Shown in pieces: positions 19,567 to 28,440 of a stretch of DNA of 64,000 bases. Position numbers and translations under genes: made by a program. Under the pieces are notes generated by a model. That model saw only the letters and a list, made by a program, of their open reading frames with translations, was not told the DNA's origin and made no database searches. Each line of letters begins with the position of its first letter. Positions within the stretch are counted from its first letter, which is position 1. Source of the DNA: Streptococcus sp. 263_SSPC (GTDB lineage Bacteria; Bacillota; Bacilli; Lactobacillales; Aerococcaceae); contig NZ_JVNU01000015.1 in assembly GCF_001071995.1 (NCBI RefSeq), forward strand, positions 62,001 to 126,000, written 5' to 3'.

Positions 19567-20493
19567 ATGACATCAGTATTTAAAGAATTAACACTTGATT
19601 TAGAAAAAACTGAACGATTAGATAAAGTCTTAACTGCCACTCTTGGTATTAGTAGAAGTACAATTCAAAGTTGGTTAAAGGCAGGGCTTGTATCTGTTAA
19701 TGGTGAAGTGGTGAAATCCAATTATAAAGCTCAAAATGGAGACGTAGTGACAATTCTTCAAAAAGAGGAAGAAGCTATTACCATTCAGCCTGAAGATATT
19801 CCGCTAGATATCGTGTTTGAAGATGATTCATTAATTGTAGTGAATAAACCAAGTGGAATGGTTGTTCATCCGTCAAAAGGACACTATAGCGGAACTCTCG
19901 TAAACGCGTTGTTATATCATTCAAATAGTTTATCAGATAGCACAAGTGAAGAAATTTACCGTCCAGGTCTTGTTCACCGAATTGATAAGGATACAAGTGG
20001 TCTATTAGTGATTGCAAAGAATAATGACGTTCATCAAAAGTTAGCGCAGCAAATTAGTGAGAATAAAATGAACCGTGAGTACATCGCCATTGTTGATGGT
20101 CATTTTGCCCACGAAACAGGTGTGATTGATGCTCCATTATCTCGTCATCAAACGAATCGTTTAAAACGAGTAGTAGAAAAGGGAGGAAAGAATGCTATTA
20201 CGCATTTTGAAGTGCTAGATGCATTTTCTGATTATTCGCTAGTGTCTTGTCGTTTAGAAACAGGTCGTACTCATCAAATCAGAGCGCATATGGAGTTTAT
20301 TAAACATCCGATTGTCAATGATCCTTTGTATCATCCGAAAGGAAAACACGCAACTGAATTTGGTCAATTTTTACATGCGAGAACACTTAGCTTTACACAT
20401 CCAGTGACTGGAGAAGCGTTAAACTTCCACGTGGAACCACCAAAAGAGTTTGAGGATTTTATCCAATTGCATAAAGGACGTTTTTCAGAGTAG
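19567..20493 (+). CDS. RluA/RluD family pseudouridine synthase
   Basis: Converts uridine to pseudouridine in RNA, probably 23S rRNA. An N-terminal S4 domain ([20 protein letters not shown]) is followed by the catalytic domain with HRIDKDTSG (catalytic Asp at about residue 140), [10 protein letters not shown] and HPIVNDPLY. It is 9 bases after lspA, the common Firmicutes order (YlyB of Bacillus). The exact target site cannot be read from sequence. Confidence 0.92.
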   Translation: MTSVFKELTLDLEKTERLDKVLTATLGISRSTIQSWLKAGLVSVNGEVVKSNYKAQNGDVVTILQKEEEAITIQPEDIPLDIVFEDDSLIVVNKPSGMVVHPSKGHYSGTLVNALLYHSNSLSDSTSEEIYRPGLVHRIDKDTSGLLVIAKNNDVHQKLAQQISENKMNREYIAIVDGHFAHETGVIDAPLSRHQTNRLKRVVEKGGKNAITHFEVLDAFSDYSLVSCRLETGRTHQIRAHMEFIKHPIVNDPLYHPKGKHATEFGQFLHARTLSFTHPVTGEALNFHVEPPKEFEDFIQLHKGRFSE

Positions 20494-20504
20494 AGGAGAC
20501 GACA

Positions 20505-21041
20505 ATGAAAGAAGTTAGAATTATGGACGAAGGCGCCATCAGCAGAGCATTAACTAGAATCTCATATGAAATTATCGAGCAACAAAAAGATGTTTCGAAC
20601 TTAGTTATCATTGGGATTAAAACTAGAGGTATTACTTTAGCAAAACGTGTTGCTGAAAAGATTTCTGCACTTGAAAAGATAAAAGTTCCAGTTGGTGAAG
20701 TGGATATCACATTATATCGTGACGACAGACACGATAGTGAAGAGACTGACGCCCCGGTTTTAAATGGAACTCATATTCCATTCGACATTAAAGGGAAACA
20801 AGTCGTTCTCGTAGATGATGTATTATTCACGGGAAGAACCGTCAGAGCAGCTCTTGATGCAATTATGGATGTAGATAGACCAAAAAGAATTAGTTTAGCG
20901 ATTCTAATTGATAGAGGACACCGAGAGTTACCAATCCGTCCTGATTTTATTGGTAAGAATGTACCAACTTCTTTAGATGAAGTGATTCATGTTCGATTAA
21001 CAGAAGATGATCATATAGAAGAAGTGATTATTGAAAAATAG
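20505..21041 (+). CDS. pyrR: Bifunctional PyrR: pyr attenuation regulator / uracil phosphoribosyltransferase
   Basis: RNA-binding regulator of pyrimidine genes, with weak uracil phosphoribosyltransferase activity. The PRPP-binding loop is [17 protein letters not shown]; the N-terminus has [16 protein letters not shown] and IGIKTRGI. Length 178 is normal. It is the last gene of its unit: no pyrimidine biosynthesis gene follows and no PyrR-type anti-antiterminator was seen nearby, so its RNA targets must lie outside this window. Confidence 0.94.
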   Translation: MKEVRIMDEGAISRALTRISYEIIEQQKDVSNLVIIGIKTRGITLAKRVAEKISALEKIKVPVGEVDITLYRDDRHDSEETDAPVLNGTHIPFDIKGKQVVLVDDVLFTGRTVRAALDAIMDVDRPKRISLAILIDRGHRELPIRPDFIGKNVPTSLDEVIHVRLTEDDHIEEVIIEK

Positions 21042-21049
21042 TTTATACG

Positions 21050-21084
21050 ATACCTTCTCATTCAATGAGAGGGTATTTTTATTT
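21050..21084 (+). terminator. Terminator after pyrR
   Basis: 12 bp stem (21050-21061 with 21065-21076), 3-base loop, T-rich tail. Confidence 0.88.
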
Positions 21085-21189
21085 TAGGAAATAAAATGAT
21101 CAAAACACATATTTTAGTCGTTTTAAAAACGTAAAAATACGAATTCTTCCTATATAAATAACTATATTGCCAATTTCCAAACGTTCGTA

Positions 21190-21204
21190 AAGTAAACGCA
21201 AACA
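21190..21204 (+). promoter_or_regulatory. Candidate cre site 1, ula operon
   Basis: AAGTAAACGCAAACA fits the relaxed catabolite-repression consensus WTGNAANCGNWNNCA at all but one of 15 positions. It lies 40 bases upstream of the -35 element. Confidence 0.5.
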
Positions 21205-21233
21205 ATCATAAAACTGATTATTCGATTACTTGT

Positions 21234-21248
21234 TTGTAAACGGTTGTA
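21234..21248 (+). promoter_or_regulatory. Candidate cre site 2 overlapping the ula -35
   Basis: TTGTAAACGGTTGTA fits WTGNAANCGNWNNCA at all but one position and overlaps the -35 element; a CcpA-bound repressor site is the natural reading. Confidence 0.55.
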
Positions 21249-21272
21249 ACCTAAAATTCTATATACTATACT
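21244..21272 (+). promoter_or_regulatory. ula operon promoter
   Basis: TTGTAA (21244-21249), 17 bases, TATACT (21267-21272); leaves a leader of nearly 100 bases. Confidence 0.65.
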
Positions 21273-21372
21273 AATAGCATGAATTGGTACCGTAACTTAT
21301 TAAATGATCGTTTTCGTAAGACGTTATGATTTTATGATTGTTTAAGGCAAGACAGAAAAGGAGAATGATATA

Positions 21373-22011
21373 ATGGCAATTCCTAATTTACAAGTTGCTT
21401 TGGACCACAACCGTATCGAAGATGCATTAAAAGATGCTCTTGCGGTTGGTAACGAAGTTGACATTATTGAAGCAGGAACAATTTTACTTTTAAACGAAGG
21501 AGACAAAGCGATTAAATGCTTACGCAGCGCTTTCCCTGATAAAGTAATCATTGCTGATACAAAATGTGCTGACGCTGGTACAACTGTTGCTAAAAACGTT
21601 GCACTTGCAGGAGCTGACTGGATGACAGTTATTTGCTGCGCAACTATCCCAACAATGGAAGCAGCTAACAAAGAAGTGAAATCTCTTCAAGTTGAATTAT
21701 ATGGAGATTGGACATTCGAACAAGCACAACAATGGAGAGATGCTGGTATTGACCAAGCAATCTTCCACCAAAGCCGCGACGCTCTATTTGCAGGAGCTAC
21801 TTGGACTGAATCTGATTTAAACAAAATCCGTCGTTTAATCGACATGGGATTCAAAGTTTCAGCAACAGGCGGATTAACAAAAGACACATTAAAAGTGTTT
21901 GAAGGAATTCCAATTTACACATTCATCGCAGGACGTGGAATCTACGCTACTGAAAATCCAGCGCAATCTGCTCGTGAATTCAAAGAAGAAATCAAACGTA
22001 TCTGGGGTTAA
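21373..22011 (+). CDS. ulaD: 3-keto-L-gulonate-6-phosphate decarboxylase
   Basis: Decarboxylates 3-keto-L-gulonate-6-phosphate to L-xylulose-5-phosphate in L-ascorbate catabolism. It belongs to the orotidine-phosphate-decarboxylase suprafamily: EVDIIEAGTILLLNEG, IADTKCADAGTT (the D-x-K-x-x-D motif) and ATGGLTKDTL for phosphate binding. Length 212 fits. First gene of the ula operon, with GGAGA upstream. Confidence 0.94.
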   Translation: MAIPNLQVALDHNRIEDALKDALAVGNEVDIIEAGTILLLNEGDKAIKCLRSAFPDKVIIADTKCADAGTTVAKNVALAGADWMTVICCATIPTMEAANKEVKSLQVELYGDWTFEQAQQWRDAGIDQAIFHQSRDALFAGATWTESDLNKIRRLIDMGFKVSATGGLTKDTLKVFEGIPIYTFIAGRGIYATENPAQSAREFKEEIKRIWG

Positions 22012-22029
22012 TCCCAAGGAGGAAAAACA

Positions 22030-23091
22030 ATGGCAAATATCAAAGATGTAACAAAAGAATCTTGGATCTTATCAACTTTCCCAGAATGGGGAACTTGGTT
22101 AAACGAAGAAATCGAACGTGAAGAAGTTAAACCTGGAACATTCGCTATGTGGTGGTTAGGATGTACTGGTATCTGGTTAAAATCAGAAAAAAACACTAAC
22201 ATCTTATGCGACTTATGGTGCGGAACTGGTAAACGTAGCCACGGCAACGGAAAAATGAAAACTGGTCACCAAATGCAACGTATGAGTGGTTGCCAAAACT
22301 TACAACCAAACTTACGTACACAACCATTCGTAATCGATCCATTTGAAGTGAAAAACGTTGATGCTTTAGTAGTAACACACATTCACTCAGACCACTTAGA
22401 TATTAACACAGCTGCTGCAGTTGCTAATAACTGTCCAGAAGCTAAATTCGTAGGGCCACAAGAAGTAGTAAACACTTGGTTAGGTTGGGGAGTTCCTGCT
22501 GAACGTACTATCGTAGTACACCCAGGAGACTCAGTTAAAATCAAAGACATCGAAATCGTTGCTTTAGAAGCATTTGACCGTACAGCTTTAGTAACTGCTA
22601 AAGACGGTGAAGTTCTTAAAGGTAAAATGCCTCAAGATATGGACGAAATCGCTGTTAACTACTTATTCAAAACAAGTGGTGGTAACTTATATCACGCAGG
22701 AGATTCTCACTACTCAAACATGTTTGCTAAACATGGTAACGAACATGAAATCGATGTGTGCTTAGGTGCTTACGGTGAAAACCCTCGTGGTATCACTGAC
22801 AAAGTGACTTCAGTTGATATGTTACGTATGGCTGAATCATTAAACGCTAAAGTTGTTATCCCAGTTCACTATGACATTTGGGCTAACTTCCAAGCAGATC
22901 CAAAAGAAATTACAGAAATCTGGAAATTCAAGAAAGATCGCCTAGAATACAAATTCAAACCATTCATTTGGCAAGTAGGTGGTAAATATACTTACCCAAC
23001 TGACAAAGATAAATTAGAATTCAACTTCTACCGTGGATTTGACGATGTATTCTCAATCGACAATGATGTACCATTCCCATCATTCTTATAA
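22030..23091 (+). CDS. ulaG: L-ascorbate-6-phosphate lactonase
   Basis: Metallo-beta-lactamase-fold enzyme that opens the lactone ring of L-ascorbate-6-phosphate. The metal-binding motif is THIHSDHLD, with further ligands in [10 protein letters not shown] and [21 protein letters not shown] and [11 protein letters not shown] near the N-terminus match UlaG. 353 residues, normal. 18 bases after ulaD. Confidence 0.95.
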   Translation: MANIKDVTKESWILSTFPEWGTWLNEEIEREEVKPGTFAMWWLGCTGIWLKSEKNTNILCDLWCGTGKRSHGNGKMKTGHQMQRMSGCQNLQPNLRTQPFVIDPFEVKNVDALVVTHIHSDHLDINTAAAVANNCPEAKFVGPQEVVNTWLGWGVPAERTIVVHPGDSVKIKDIEIVALEAFDRTALVTAKDGEVLKGKMPQDMDEIAVNYLFKTSGGNLYHAGDSHYSNMFAKHGNEHEIDVCLGAYGENPRGITDKVTSVDMLRMAESLNAKVVIPVHYDIWANFQADPKEITEIWKFKKDRLEYKFKPFIWQVGGKYTYPTDKDKLEFNFYRGFDDVFSIDNDVPFPSFL

Positions 23092-23115
23092 TATTGTCAT
23101 TAAATAAATTTGGAG

Positions 23116-23141
23116 AGCCTAGAGCTAACCCACTCTAGGCT
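23116..23141 (+). other. Intercistronic hairpin ulaG-ulaC
   Basis: Perfect 9 bp stem AGCCTAGAG/CTCTAGGCT, 8-base loop, without a T run. Not a proper terminator; probably an mRNA processing or stability element, or a weak attenuator. Confidence 0.6.
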
Positions 23142-23193
23142 TTACCAAAGCGTAATAATGAATACGATTTCTTAATAACACAAGGAGGAACAT

Positions 23194-23643
23194 ATGTTAA
23201 GAGAGATTATTGAAAATGGTCGCTTTTCGTTCCAAAAAGGTTCTCTATCATGGGAAGAAGCTATTAAAAAAGCTTGCCAACCTTTATTAGAACAAAAGAT
23301 CATTGAACCTGAATATCCAGGTTACATTATTAGTAATGTTCATGAATTTGGACCTTACATCGTAATTGCTCCAGAAATCTGTATCCCTCATGCTCAAGAA
23401 GGAAAAGGGGTAAATGATACTGCTGTAGCATTTATGAACGTTGAAGAAGCTGTGGACTTTGGACCAGGTGCTGACTACCAACCACATTTATTCTTCGTTT
23501 TAGCATCAACTGATAATGAAAAACACTTAAACAACTTATCAGAGTTAGTGACATTATTAGATGATGAAACAATTATCAATGCGTTTGTTGAAGCGCGCTC
23601 AAAAGAGGACTTAGAAAAAATTTTAAAAGGAATAGGTGAATAA
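23194..23643 (+). CDS. ulaC: Ascorbate PTS EIIA component
   Basis: Phosphoryl carrier of the ascorbate phosphotransferase system, family of mannitol/fructose EIIA. The phosphorylated histidine is in EICIPHAQEGKG; GADYQPHLFFVLASTDNEKHL is the following conserved segment. 149 residues. It hands phosphate from HPr to UlaB. Only 2 bases separate it from ulaA. Confidence 0.92.
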   Translation: MLREIIENGRFSFQKGSLSWEEAIKKACQPLLEQKIIEPEYPGYIISNVHEFGPYIVIAPEICIPHAQEGKGVNDTAVAFMNVEEAVDFGPGADYQPHLFFVLASTDNEKHLNNLSELVTLLDDETIINAFVEARSKEDLEKILKGIGE

Positions 23644-23645
23644 TA

Positions 23646-25142
23646 ATGGAATTTTTATTCAGTTTTTGGCAATTCTTCTATGCTAACATTTTTACTAAAC
23701 CACAATATTTCGTTGGTTTAATCGTTTTAGTTGGTTACTTACTATTAGGTCGTAAATGGTACGATGCATTAGCAGGTTTTATTAAAGCAGTTGTAGGTTA
23801 CATGATCTTAAACGTAGCTGCTGGTGGATTAGTTTCAAACTTCCGTCCAGTTTTAGCAGCTTTAGGGGATCGTTTCGGATTACAAGCTGCTGTTATTGAC
23901 CCATACTTCGGTCAAGCTGCTGCAGAAGCTGCATTAAAATCAGCTGGTCATGCAACAGGTTTAACAGTACAAGTATTATTAGTTGCGTTCTTAACTAACT
24001 TAGTATTAGTTATCTTCCGTAAATTAACTAAAGTTCGTACAGTATTTATCACTGGTCACATCATGGTGCAACAATCTGCTACAGCAACTTGGTTAATGGC
24101 TTTAGCTTTAGGTGATAACGTAAACCAATTACAATTTGTAATCTTATTAGGTATTGTATTAGGTGTATATTGGGCAGTAGCTGCAAACTTAACAGTAGAA
24201 GCTACACAAGAATTAACAGAAGGCGGCGGATTTGCAATTGGTCACCAACAAATGTTTGGGGTTTGGTTAGTTGACAAATTAGCTCCTAAATTCTCAGGTA
24301 AAAGCGACAAGAAGATTGAAGATCTTGAATTACCAGGTTTCTTATCAATCTTTAAAGAATCAATCGTTGCAACATCAATCTTAATGATCGTTTTCTTCGG
24401 TGCAATCTTATTAGTATTAGGTAAAGACTACTTAGTAGGCGTAAATGGACAAGAATTAACAGTTGCTGCTTCTAAATTCAAAATGACTACATTAAAAGCA
24501 TCAGACGACTTCTTCTTCTACATTTTACAAACAGCATTAACATTCACTGTTTATGTTCAAATCTTACAATTAGGGGTTCGTTTATTCGTTGCTGAGTTAT
24601 CAGAAGCGTTCCAAGGTATCTCTAACAAATTATTACCAGGTTCTATGCCAGCGGTTGACTGTGCTGCAGTTTACGGATTCGGTTCTCCAAACGCTGTAAC
24701 AGTTGGTTTCTTATTCGGGGTATTAGGACAAATCGTAGCAATCTTAGGATTAATCGTATTCAAATCTCCAGTATTAATCATCACTGGATTCGTACCAGTA
24801 TTCTTCGACAACGCTACATTCGCAGTATACGCTAACCATAAAGGTGGTTTACGTGCTGCTTCAATCTTGACATTCTTATCAGGTGTGATCCAAGTATTAG
24901 GTGGAGCAATTGCCGCAGGTGCATTTGGTTTAGCTGCATACGGTGGATGGCATGGTAACTTTGACTGGGATACAATCTGGGTTGGATTTGGATTCTTAAT
25001 GCAAAACTTCCAATACATTGGTTTAGGTATCGTATTATTAATCTTATTAGTAATCCCTCAATTACAATACAGCAAAAACAAAGAACATTACTTCACTATT
25101 GCTGAAGACTATGAAACATATCTAGAGTCTAAGCAAAACTAA
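23646..25142 (+). CDS. ulaA: Ascorbate PTS EIIC permease
   Basis: Membrane transporter that imports L-ascorbate with phosphorylation. About ten hydrophobic segments; features of the UlaA/SgaT family include TGHIMVQQSATATW, EGGGFAIGHQQMFG, LPGSMPAVDCAAVYGFG and FDNATFAVYANHKGG. Length 498 fits a lone EIIC of this family. The gene has noticeably uniform codon choice (TTA Leu, CCA Pro), as expected of a highly expressed gene. Confidence 0.94.
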   Translation: MEFLFSFWQFFYANIFTKPQYFVGLIVLVGYLLLGRKWYDALAGFIKAVVGYMILNVAAGGLVSNFRPVLAALGDRFGLQAAVIDPYFGQAAAEAALKSAGHATGLTVQVLLVAFLTNLVLVIFRKLTKVRTVFITGHIMVQQSATATWLMALALGDNVNQLQFVILLGIVLGVYWAVAANLTVEATQELTEGGGFAIGHQQMFGVWLVDKLAPKFSGKSDKKIEDLELPGFLSIFKESIVATSILMIVFFGAILLVLGKDYLVGVNGQELTVAASKFKMTTLKASDDFFFYILQTALTFTVYVQILQLGVRLFVAELSEAFQGISNKLLPGSMPAVDCAAVYGFGSPNAVTVGFLFGVLGQIVAILGLIVFKSPVLIITGFVPVFFDNATFAVYANHKGGLRAASILTFLSGVIQVLGGAIAAGAFGLAAYGGWHGNFDWDTIWVGFGFLMQNFQYIGLGIVLLILLVIPQLQYSKNKEHYFTIAEDYETYLESKQN

Positions 25143-25172
25143 TTTAAATCAGTAAAAGAATATAGTAAAATT

Positions 25173-25204
25173 GGGGTATCGGATAGTGTTCTATCCGATA
25201 CTCT
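25173..25204 (+). other. Intercistronic hairpin ulaA-ulaB
   Basis: 11 perfect pairs (25176-25186 with 25191-25201) with a TGTT loop, extendable by three pairs with wobbles, and no T run. Placed just before the ulaB ribosome site. Confidence 0.65.
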
Positions 25205-25227
25205 AACAATATAAGGAGATGTAACAT

Positions 25228-25512
25228 ATGAAAGTATTAGCAGCATGCGGAAGCGGAATGGGATCAAGCCAAATTATTAAAATGAAATTAACAAATGTGT
25301 TCAGAAAATTGAATATTCCTTTGGAAGTTCACCACTGTGCAGTTTCTGAAGCAAAATCTTCAGCTAAAAACTATGATTTAGTAGTTATTTCATCAGCTTT
25401 ATTAGAAGTATTTGATGGATTAGATTTACCAAACACTAAAATTGTAGGCTTACAAAACTTATTATCTGAAAAAGAAATGACTGAAAAAATTTCTGAAGCT
25501 TTAGGCCTATAA
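25228..25512 (+). CDS. ulaB: Ascorbate PTS EIIB component
   Basis: Small phosphocarrier (94 residues) of the lactose/ascorbate EIIB fold. The N-terminal P-loop [12 protein letters not shown] holds the phosphorylated cysteine (residue 7). It passes phosphate from UlaC to ascorbate bound by UlaA. It stands after ulaA, separated by a strong hairpin. Confidence 0.93.
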   Translation: MKVLAACGSGMGSSQIIKMKLTNVFRKLNIPLEVHHCAVSEAKSSAKNYDLVVISSALLEVFDGLDLPNTKIVGLQNLLSEKEMTEKISEALGL

Positions 25513-25526
25513 GAAGGGATTCTACA

Positions 25527-26216
25527 ATGGCATACGAACAATTAAAAGAACGTGTATTTAAAGCAAACTTAGAGTTACCAAAACATGGATTAGTTATTTT
25601 TACATGGGGTAACGTTTCAGAGTACGACCGAGAAGCAGGGGTTATTGCAATCAAACCTTCAGGCGTTGACTATGATAAACTAACTGCTGATGATATCGTA
25701 ATTGTGGATATCGACGGAAACAAAGTAGAAGGAGCTCTAAAACCTTCTTCAGACTTAGATACTCACTTAGAAATTTATCGTAATTTCAAAGATGTAAATG
25801 GAGTAGTGCACACTCACTCTCTATGGGCAACTACAATGGCTCAACAAGGACAAGAAATTCCAGCATTTGGTACAACACAAGGGGACTACTTCTACGGAAC
25901 AATCCCTTGCACTCGTGAAATGACTGAAGCTGAAATTAAAGGTGCTTATGAGTTAGAAACAGGTAAAGTAATCGTTGAGACTTTCAAAGATAAAGATCCA
26001 AATGCGATTCCTGGAGTTTTAGTATTCAACCACGGACCATTTGCATGGGGTAAAGATGCAATGGATGCAGTACACAACATTACTGTATTAGAATACGTTG
26101 CAAACATGGCATGGCATAACTTTGCTTTAAACCCAAATATGAAGCCAATGTCACAAACAATTTTAGATAAACACTATTTAAGAAAACATGGAGCGAATGC
26201 TTACTATGGACAATAA
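25527..26216 (+). CDS. ulaF: L-ribulose-5-phosphate 4-epimerase
   Basis: Converts L-ribulose-5-phosphate to D-xylulose-5-phosphate, the last step of ascorbate catabolism. Class II aldolase/epimerase family: [37 protein letters not shown] and the metal ligands in [11 protein letters not shown]. 229 residues. AraD is a close relative, but the ula context decides the assignment. Confidence 0.93.
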   Translation: MAYEQLKERVFKANLELPKHGLVIFTWGNVSEYDREAGVIAIKPSGVDYDKLTADDIVIVDIDGNKVEGALKPSSDLDTHLEIYRNFKDVNGVVHTHSLWATTMAQQGQEIPAFGTTQGDYFYGTIPCTREMTEAEIKGAYELETGKVIVETFKDKDPNAIPGVLVFNHGPFAWGKDAMDAVHNITVLEYVANMAWHNFALNPNMKPMSQTILDKHYLRKHGANAYYGQ

Positions 26217-27057
26217 AAAGTTTTATGAACTTGGTTTGTATGAAAAATCAATGCCAAACACACTTAGTTTTAGAGAAAAGTTAGAAACAGTAAAAGCCAC
26301 TGGATTTGACTTTTTAGAGATCAGTATCGATGAAACTGATGAAAAATTAAGTCGTCTAGAATGGACAAAAGAAGAACGCCAACAATTAGTAAACGATATG
26401 TTCGAAACTGGTGTTCCGATTCGTTCAATGTGCTTAAGTGGCCACCGTAAATATCCATTTGGATCTCACGACGAAGCTACTCGCGCACGTAGTCTAGAAA
26501 TCATGGAAAAAGCGATTCAATTAGCAGATGATTTAGGTGTTCGTGTAATCCAATTAGCTGGATACGATGTTTACTACGAAGAAGGAGATGCAGTAACATT
26601 AGATTACTTCATTCAAAACCTTAAGAAAGCTACTGAAATGGCTTCTCAAAAAGGAATTCTTCTTGGGTTCGAAACAATGGAAACTCCATTTATGAATACT
26701 GTAGAAAAATCTATGCGTTTTGTTGAATTAGTGAAATCACCATACTTACAAGTATATCCAGATTCAGGTAACTTAATGAACGCATCATTAGAACCTGGTG
26801 CAAAAAATGTCTACGAAGATATTGAATTAGGAAGAGGGCACATTGTTGCTGCTCACCTAAAAGAAACAATTCCCGGACATTACCGTGAAATTCCATTTGG
26901 TACTGGACAAATCGATTTCAAACGTATGGTAGATACATTCTTATCTATCGGAGTAAATCGTTTCACAGGTGAATTCTGGTACGTAGGTCAAGAAAACTGG
27001 TTAGAAGACATCAAGTTTGCCAATCAATTCTTAAGATCTCATTTTACAAATAAATAA
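26206..27057 (+). CDS. ulaE: L-xylulose-5-phosphate 3-epimerase
   Basis: Converts L-xylulose-5-phosphate to L-ribulose-5-phosphate. TIM-barrel of the xylose-isomerase-like family: [44 protein letters not shown] and [18 protein letters not shown] match UlaE. Start chosen at 26206, since [14 protein letters not shown] aligns with the usual family N-terminus; in-frame ATGs at 26188 and 26197 are possible. It overlaps ulaF by 11 bases. Confidence 0.92.
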   Translation: MDNKKFYELGLYEKSMPNTLSFREKLETVKATGFDFLEISIDETDEKLSRLEWTKEERQQLVNDMFETGVPIRSMCLSGHRKYPFGSHDEATRARSLEIMEKAIQLADDLGVRVIQLAGYDVYYEEGDAVTLDYFIQNLKKATEMASQKGILLGFETMETPFMNTVEKSMRFVELVKSPYLQVYPDSGNLMNASLEPGAKNVYEDIELGRGHIVAAHLKETIPGHYREIPFGTGQIDFKRMVDTFLSIGVNRFTGEFWYVGQENWLEDIKFANQFLRSHFTNK

Positions 27058-27064
27058 TAAGATT

Positions 27065-27098
27065 GAAACCTTCCTACATTAGGGAGGTTTCTTTTTTG
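27065..27098 (+). terminator. Terminator of the ula operon
   Basis: 11 bp stem GAAACCTTCCT/AGGGAGGTTTC (one G-U) and six T. Confidence 0.88.
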
Positions 27099-27104
27099 GT
27101 CTTA

Positions 27105-27138
27105 AATACCGAACATTCGCGTTTTATAGTTCGTATTT
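27105..27138. promoter_or_regulatory. Inverted pair of PurBoxes (PurR site)
   Basis: AATACCGAACATT (27105-27117) matches the lactococcal PurBox AWWWCCGAACWWT at all 13 positions; its inverted partner at 27126-27138 (AAATACGAACTAT on the reverse strand) matches 12 of 13. CGAA and TTCG cores are 16 bases apart, the spacing reported for Bacillus PurR sites. Confidence 0.75.
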
Positions 27139-27214
27139 CACGCGCTTACATTATTTTTGCGGTATTTGAAATATGTAAAATGCATGAAAATACTCATATT
27201 TCTGTTGTTATGGG

Positions 27215-27243
27215 TTGTAATTTTCGTGTATGTCTTGTAATAT
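27215..27243 (+). promoter_or_regulatory. Promoter of the phn-type operon
   Basis: TTGTAA (27215-27220), 17 bases, TAATAT (27238-27243). A second candidate -10, TAAAAT at 27176-27181 with no good -35, would put the PurBox pair at about -80 to -50. Confidence 0.5.
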
Positions 27244-27309
27244 TATAAAAGGGGTTAAGAATATCTTAATTTCTAACTATATAACCGTATCTTAGGAGGA
27301 TATTTTTTT

Positions 27310-28368
27310 ATGAAAAAGTCTTTTTGGTCTAAATTAGCAATTGGTTTATCATCATTGGCGCTTTTAGCGGGGTGCTCAAGTAATTCAGGTTCTGAATCAT
27401 CTCAAACTCAAAGTGGTTCAAAAACAATCGATACTTTAAAAGTTGCTTTTGTTCCTTCACGTGACCCTGAAACAATTGTTACAACAACAGAACCATTAAA
27501 AGAATTATTGAAAAAAGAGTTAGCTAAAGAAGGCTACGATGTTAAAAACGTGGACATCACTGTCGGAACAAGTTTTGACGCAGTAGGGGAAGCATTAGCA
27601 TCTGGTAGTGCGGATGTAGGTTTCTTACCTGGTGGTACTTATGTTTTATACGACAAAGAAGTTGACGTATTATTAACAGCTACTCGTGATAACTTATTAA
27701 AAGATTCTTCTAATCCTAAAGACTGGAATGATGGAAAAGCAACAGAACGTGGAAAAGAGCAAGCCACTTCATATAAAGGTTTAATCATTGCTGGTCCTAC
27801 TGAGAAAGGGAAAGAATTAGCAGCGAAAATCAACAGCGGTCAAGAATTAACTTGGGACGATTTAAACTCTGCTAAATGGGGAGTATTAGGAACTTCATCT
27901 TCTTCAGGTTATATCTATCCAACATTATGGTTACAAGATAAATACGGTAAAGGTATTTCTGACTTACAAAACGTTGTACAATCTGATTCATACGCAAGTT
28001 CTGCAGCTCGTTTAGCATCAGGACAAATTGATATCATGGTTGGTTATGCTGACGTTCGTAATGACTACGCTAAGAAATGGACTAGCGATTACGGCCGTTC
28101 AGAAGACATCTTCAAAGAAACAAACGTTATCGGTGTTACTCCAGATATTTATAATGACACAATTTCAGTAAGTAAAGCTTCTCCAATCGTAGACGATGCA
28201 TTTAAAGAAGCATTTTCAAACGCAATGATGAATATCGCTAAGACAGATGAAGGTAAAGAAATCATCAAGATTTACTCTCATAAAGGCTATAAGAAAGCTA
28301 ACGCTAGCGACTACGATAAAGAACGTGAAGCACAAAAATTACTTAAAAAACTAAAATCAGGTAACTAA
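27310..28368 (+). CDS. Phosphonate-type ABC transporter, substrate-binding lipoprotein (PhnD family)
   Basis: Exported lipoprotein (352 residues) with lipobox LLAGC, Cys22. Mature domain is a PhnD-like periplasmic-binding fold: LKVAFVPSRDPETI, GEALASGSADVGFLPGGTYVLY, KWGVLGTSSSSGYIYPTLWL and the C-terminal SPIVDDAFKEAF segment. PhnD proteins bind phosphonates or phosphite, but no phosphonate-degrading gene is near and a PurBox pair lies upstream, so the real ligand is open. Followed by an attenuating terminator before the ATPase gene. Confidence 0.85.
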   Translation: MKKSFWSKLAIGLSSLALLAGCSSNSGSESSQTQSGSKTIDTLKVAFVPSRDPETIVTTTEPLKELLKKELAKEGYDVKNVDITVGTSFDAVGEALASGSADVGFLPGGTYVLYDKEVDVLLTATRDNLLKDSSNPKDWNDGKATERGKEQATSYKGLIIAGPTEKGKELAAKINSGQELTWDDLNSAKWGVLGTSSSSGYIYPTLWLQDKYGKGISDLQNVVQSDSYASSAARLASGQIDIMVGYADVRNDYAKKWTSDYGRSEDIFKETNVIGVTPDIYNDTISVSKASPIVDDAFKEAFSNAMMNIAKTDEGKEIIKIYSHKGYKKANASDYDKEREAQKLLKKLKSGN

Positions 28369-28393
28369 TTAATTTGTAATGAATATCAAATGA

Positions 28394-28423
28394 GGGTTAG
28401 GATATTTCTCCTGACCCTTTTTT
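28394..28423 (+). terminator. Attenuating terminator between binding-protein and ATPase genes
   Basis: 9 bp stem GGGTTAGGA/TCCTGACCC (one G-U), 6-base loop, six T. Lies inside the operon and should lower ATPase and permease expression relative to the binding protein. Confidence 0.8.
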
Positions 28424-28440
28424 GAGAGAGAGGCAATAAA

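Larger units (their letters stand above)
21200..21343. repeat. Widely spaced 14-base inverted repeat around the ula promoter
   Basis: AAACAATCATAAAA at 21200-21213 and its exact reverse complement at 21330-21343, 116 bases apart, one arm upstream of the promoter and the other in the mRNA leader. Likely paired operator half-sites. This control region fills the only gene-free stretch over 300 bases in the window (21042-21372). Confidence 0.6.

Noticed and set aside
27063-27248. Open frame between ulaE and the transporter operon
   Set aside because: It starts inside the ula terminator and runs through the PurBox region; no ribosome site.
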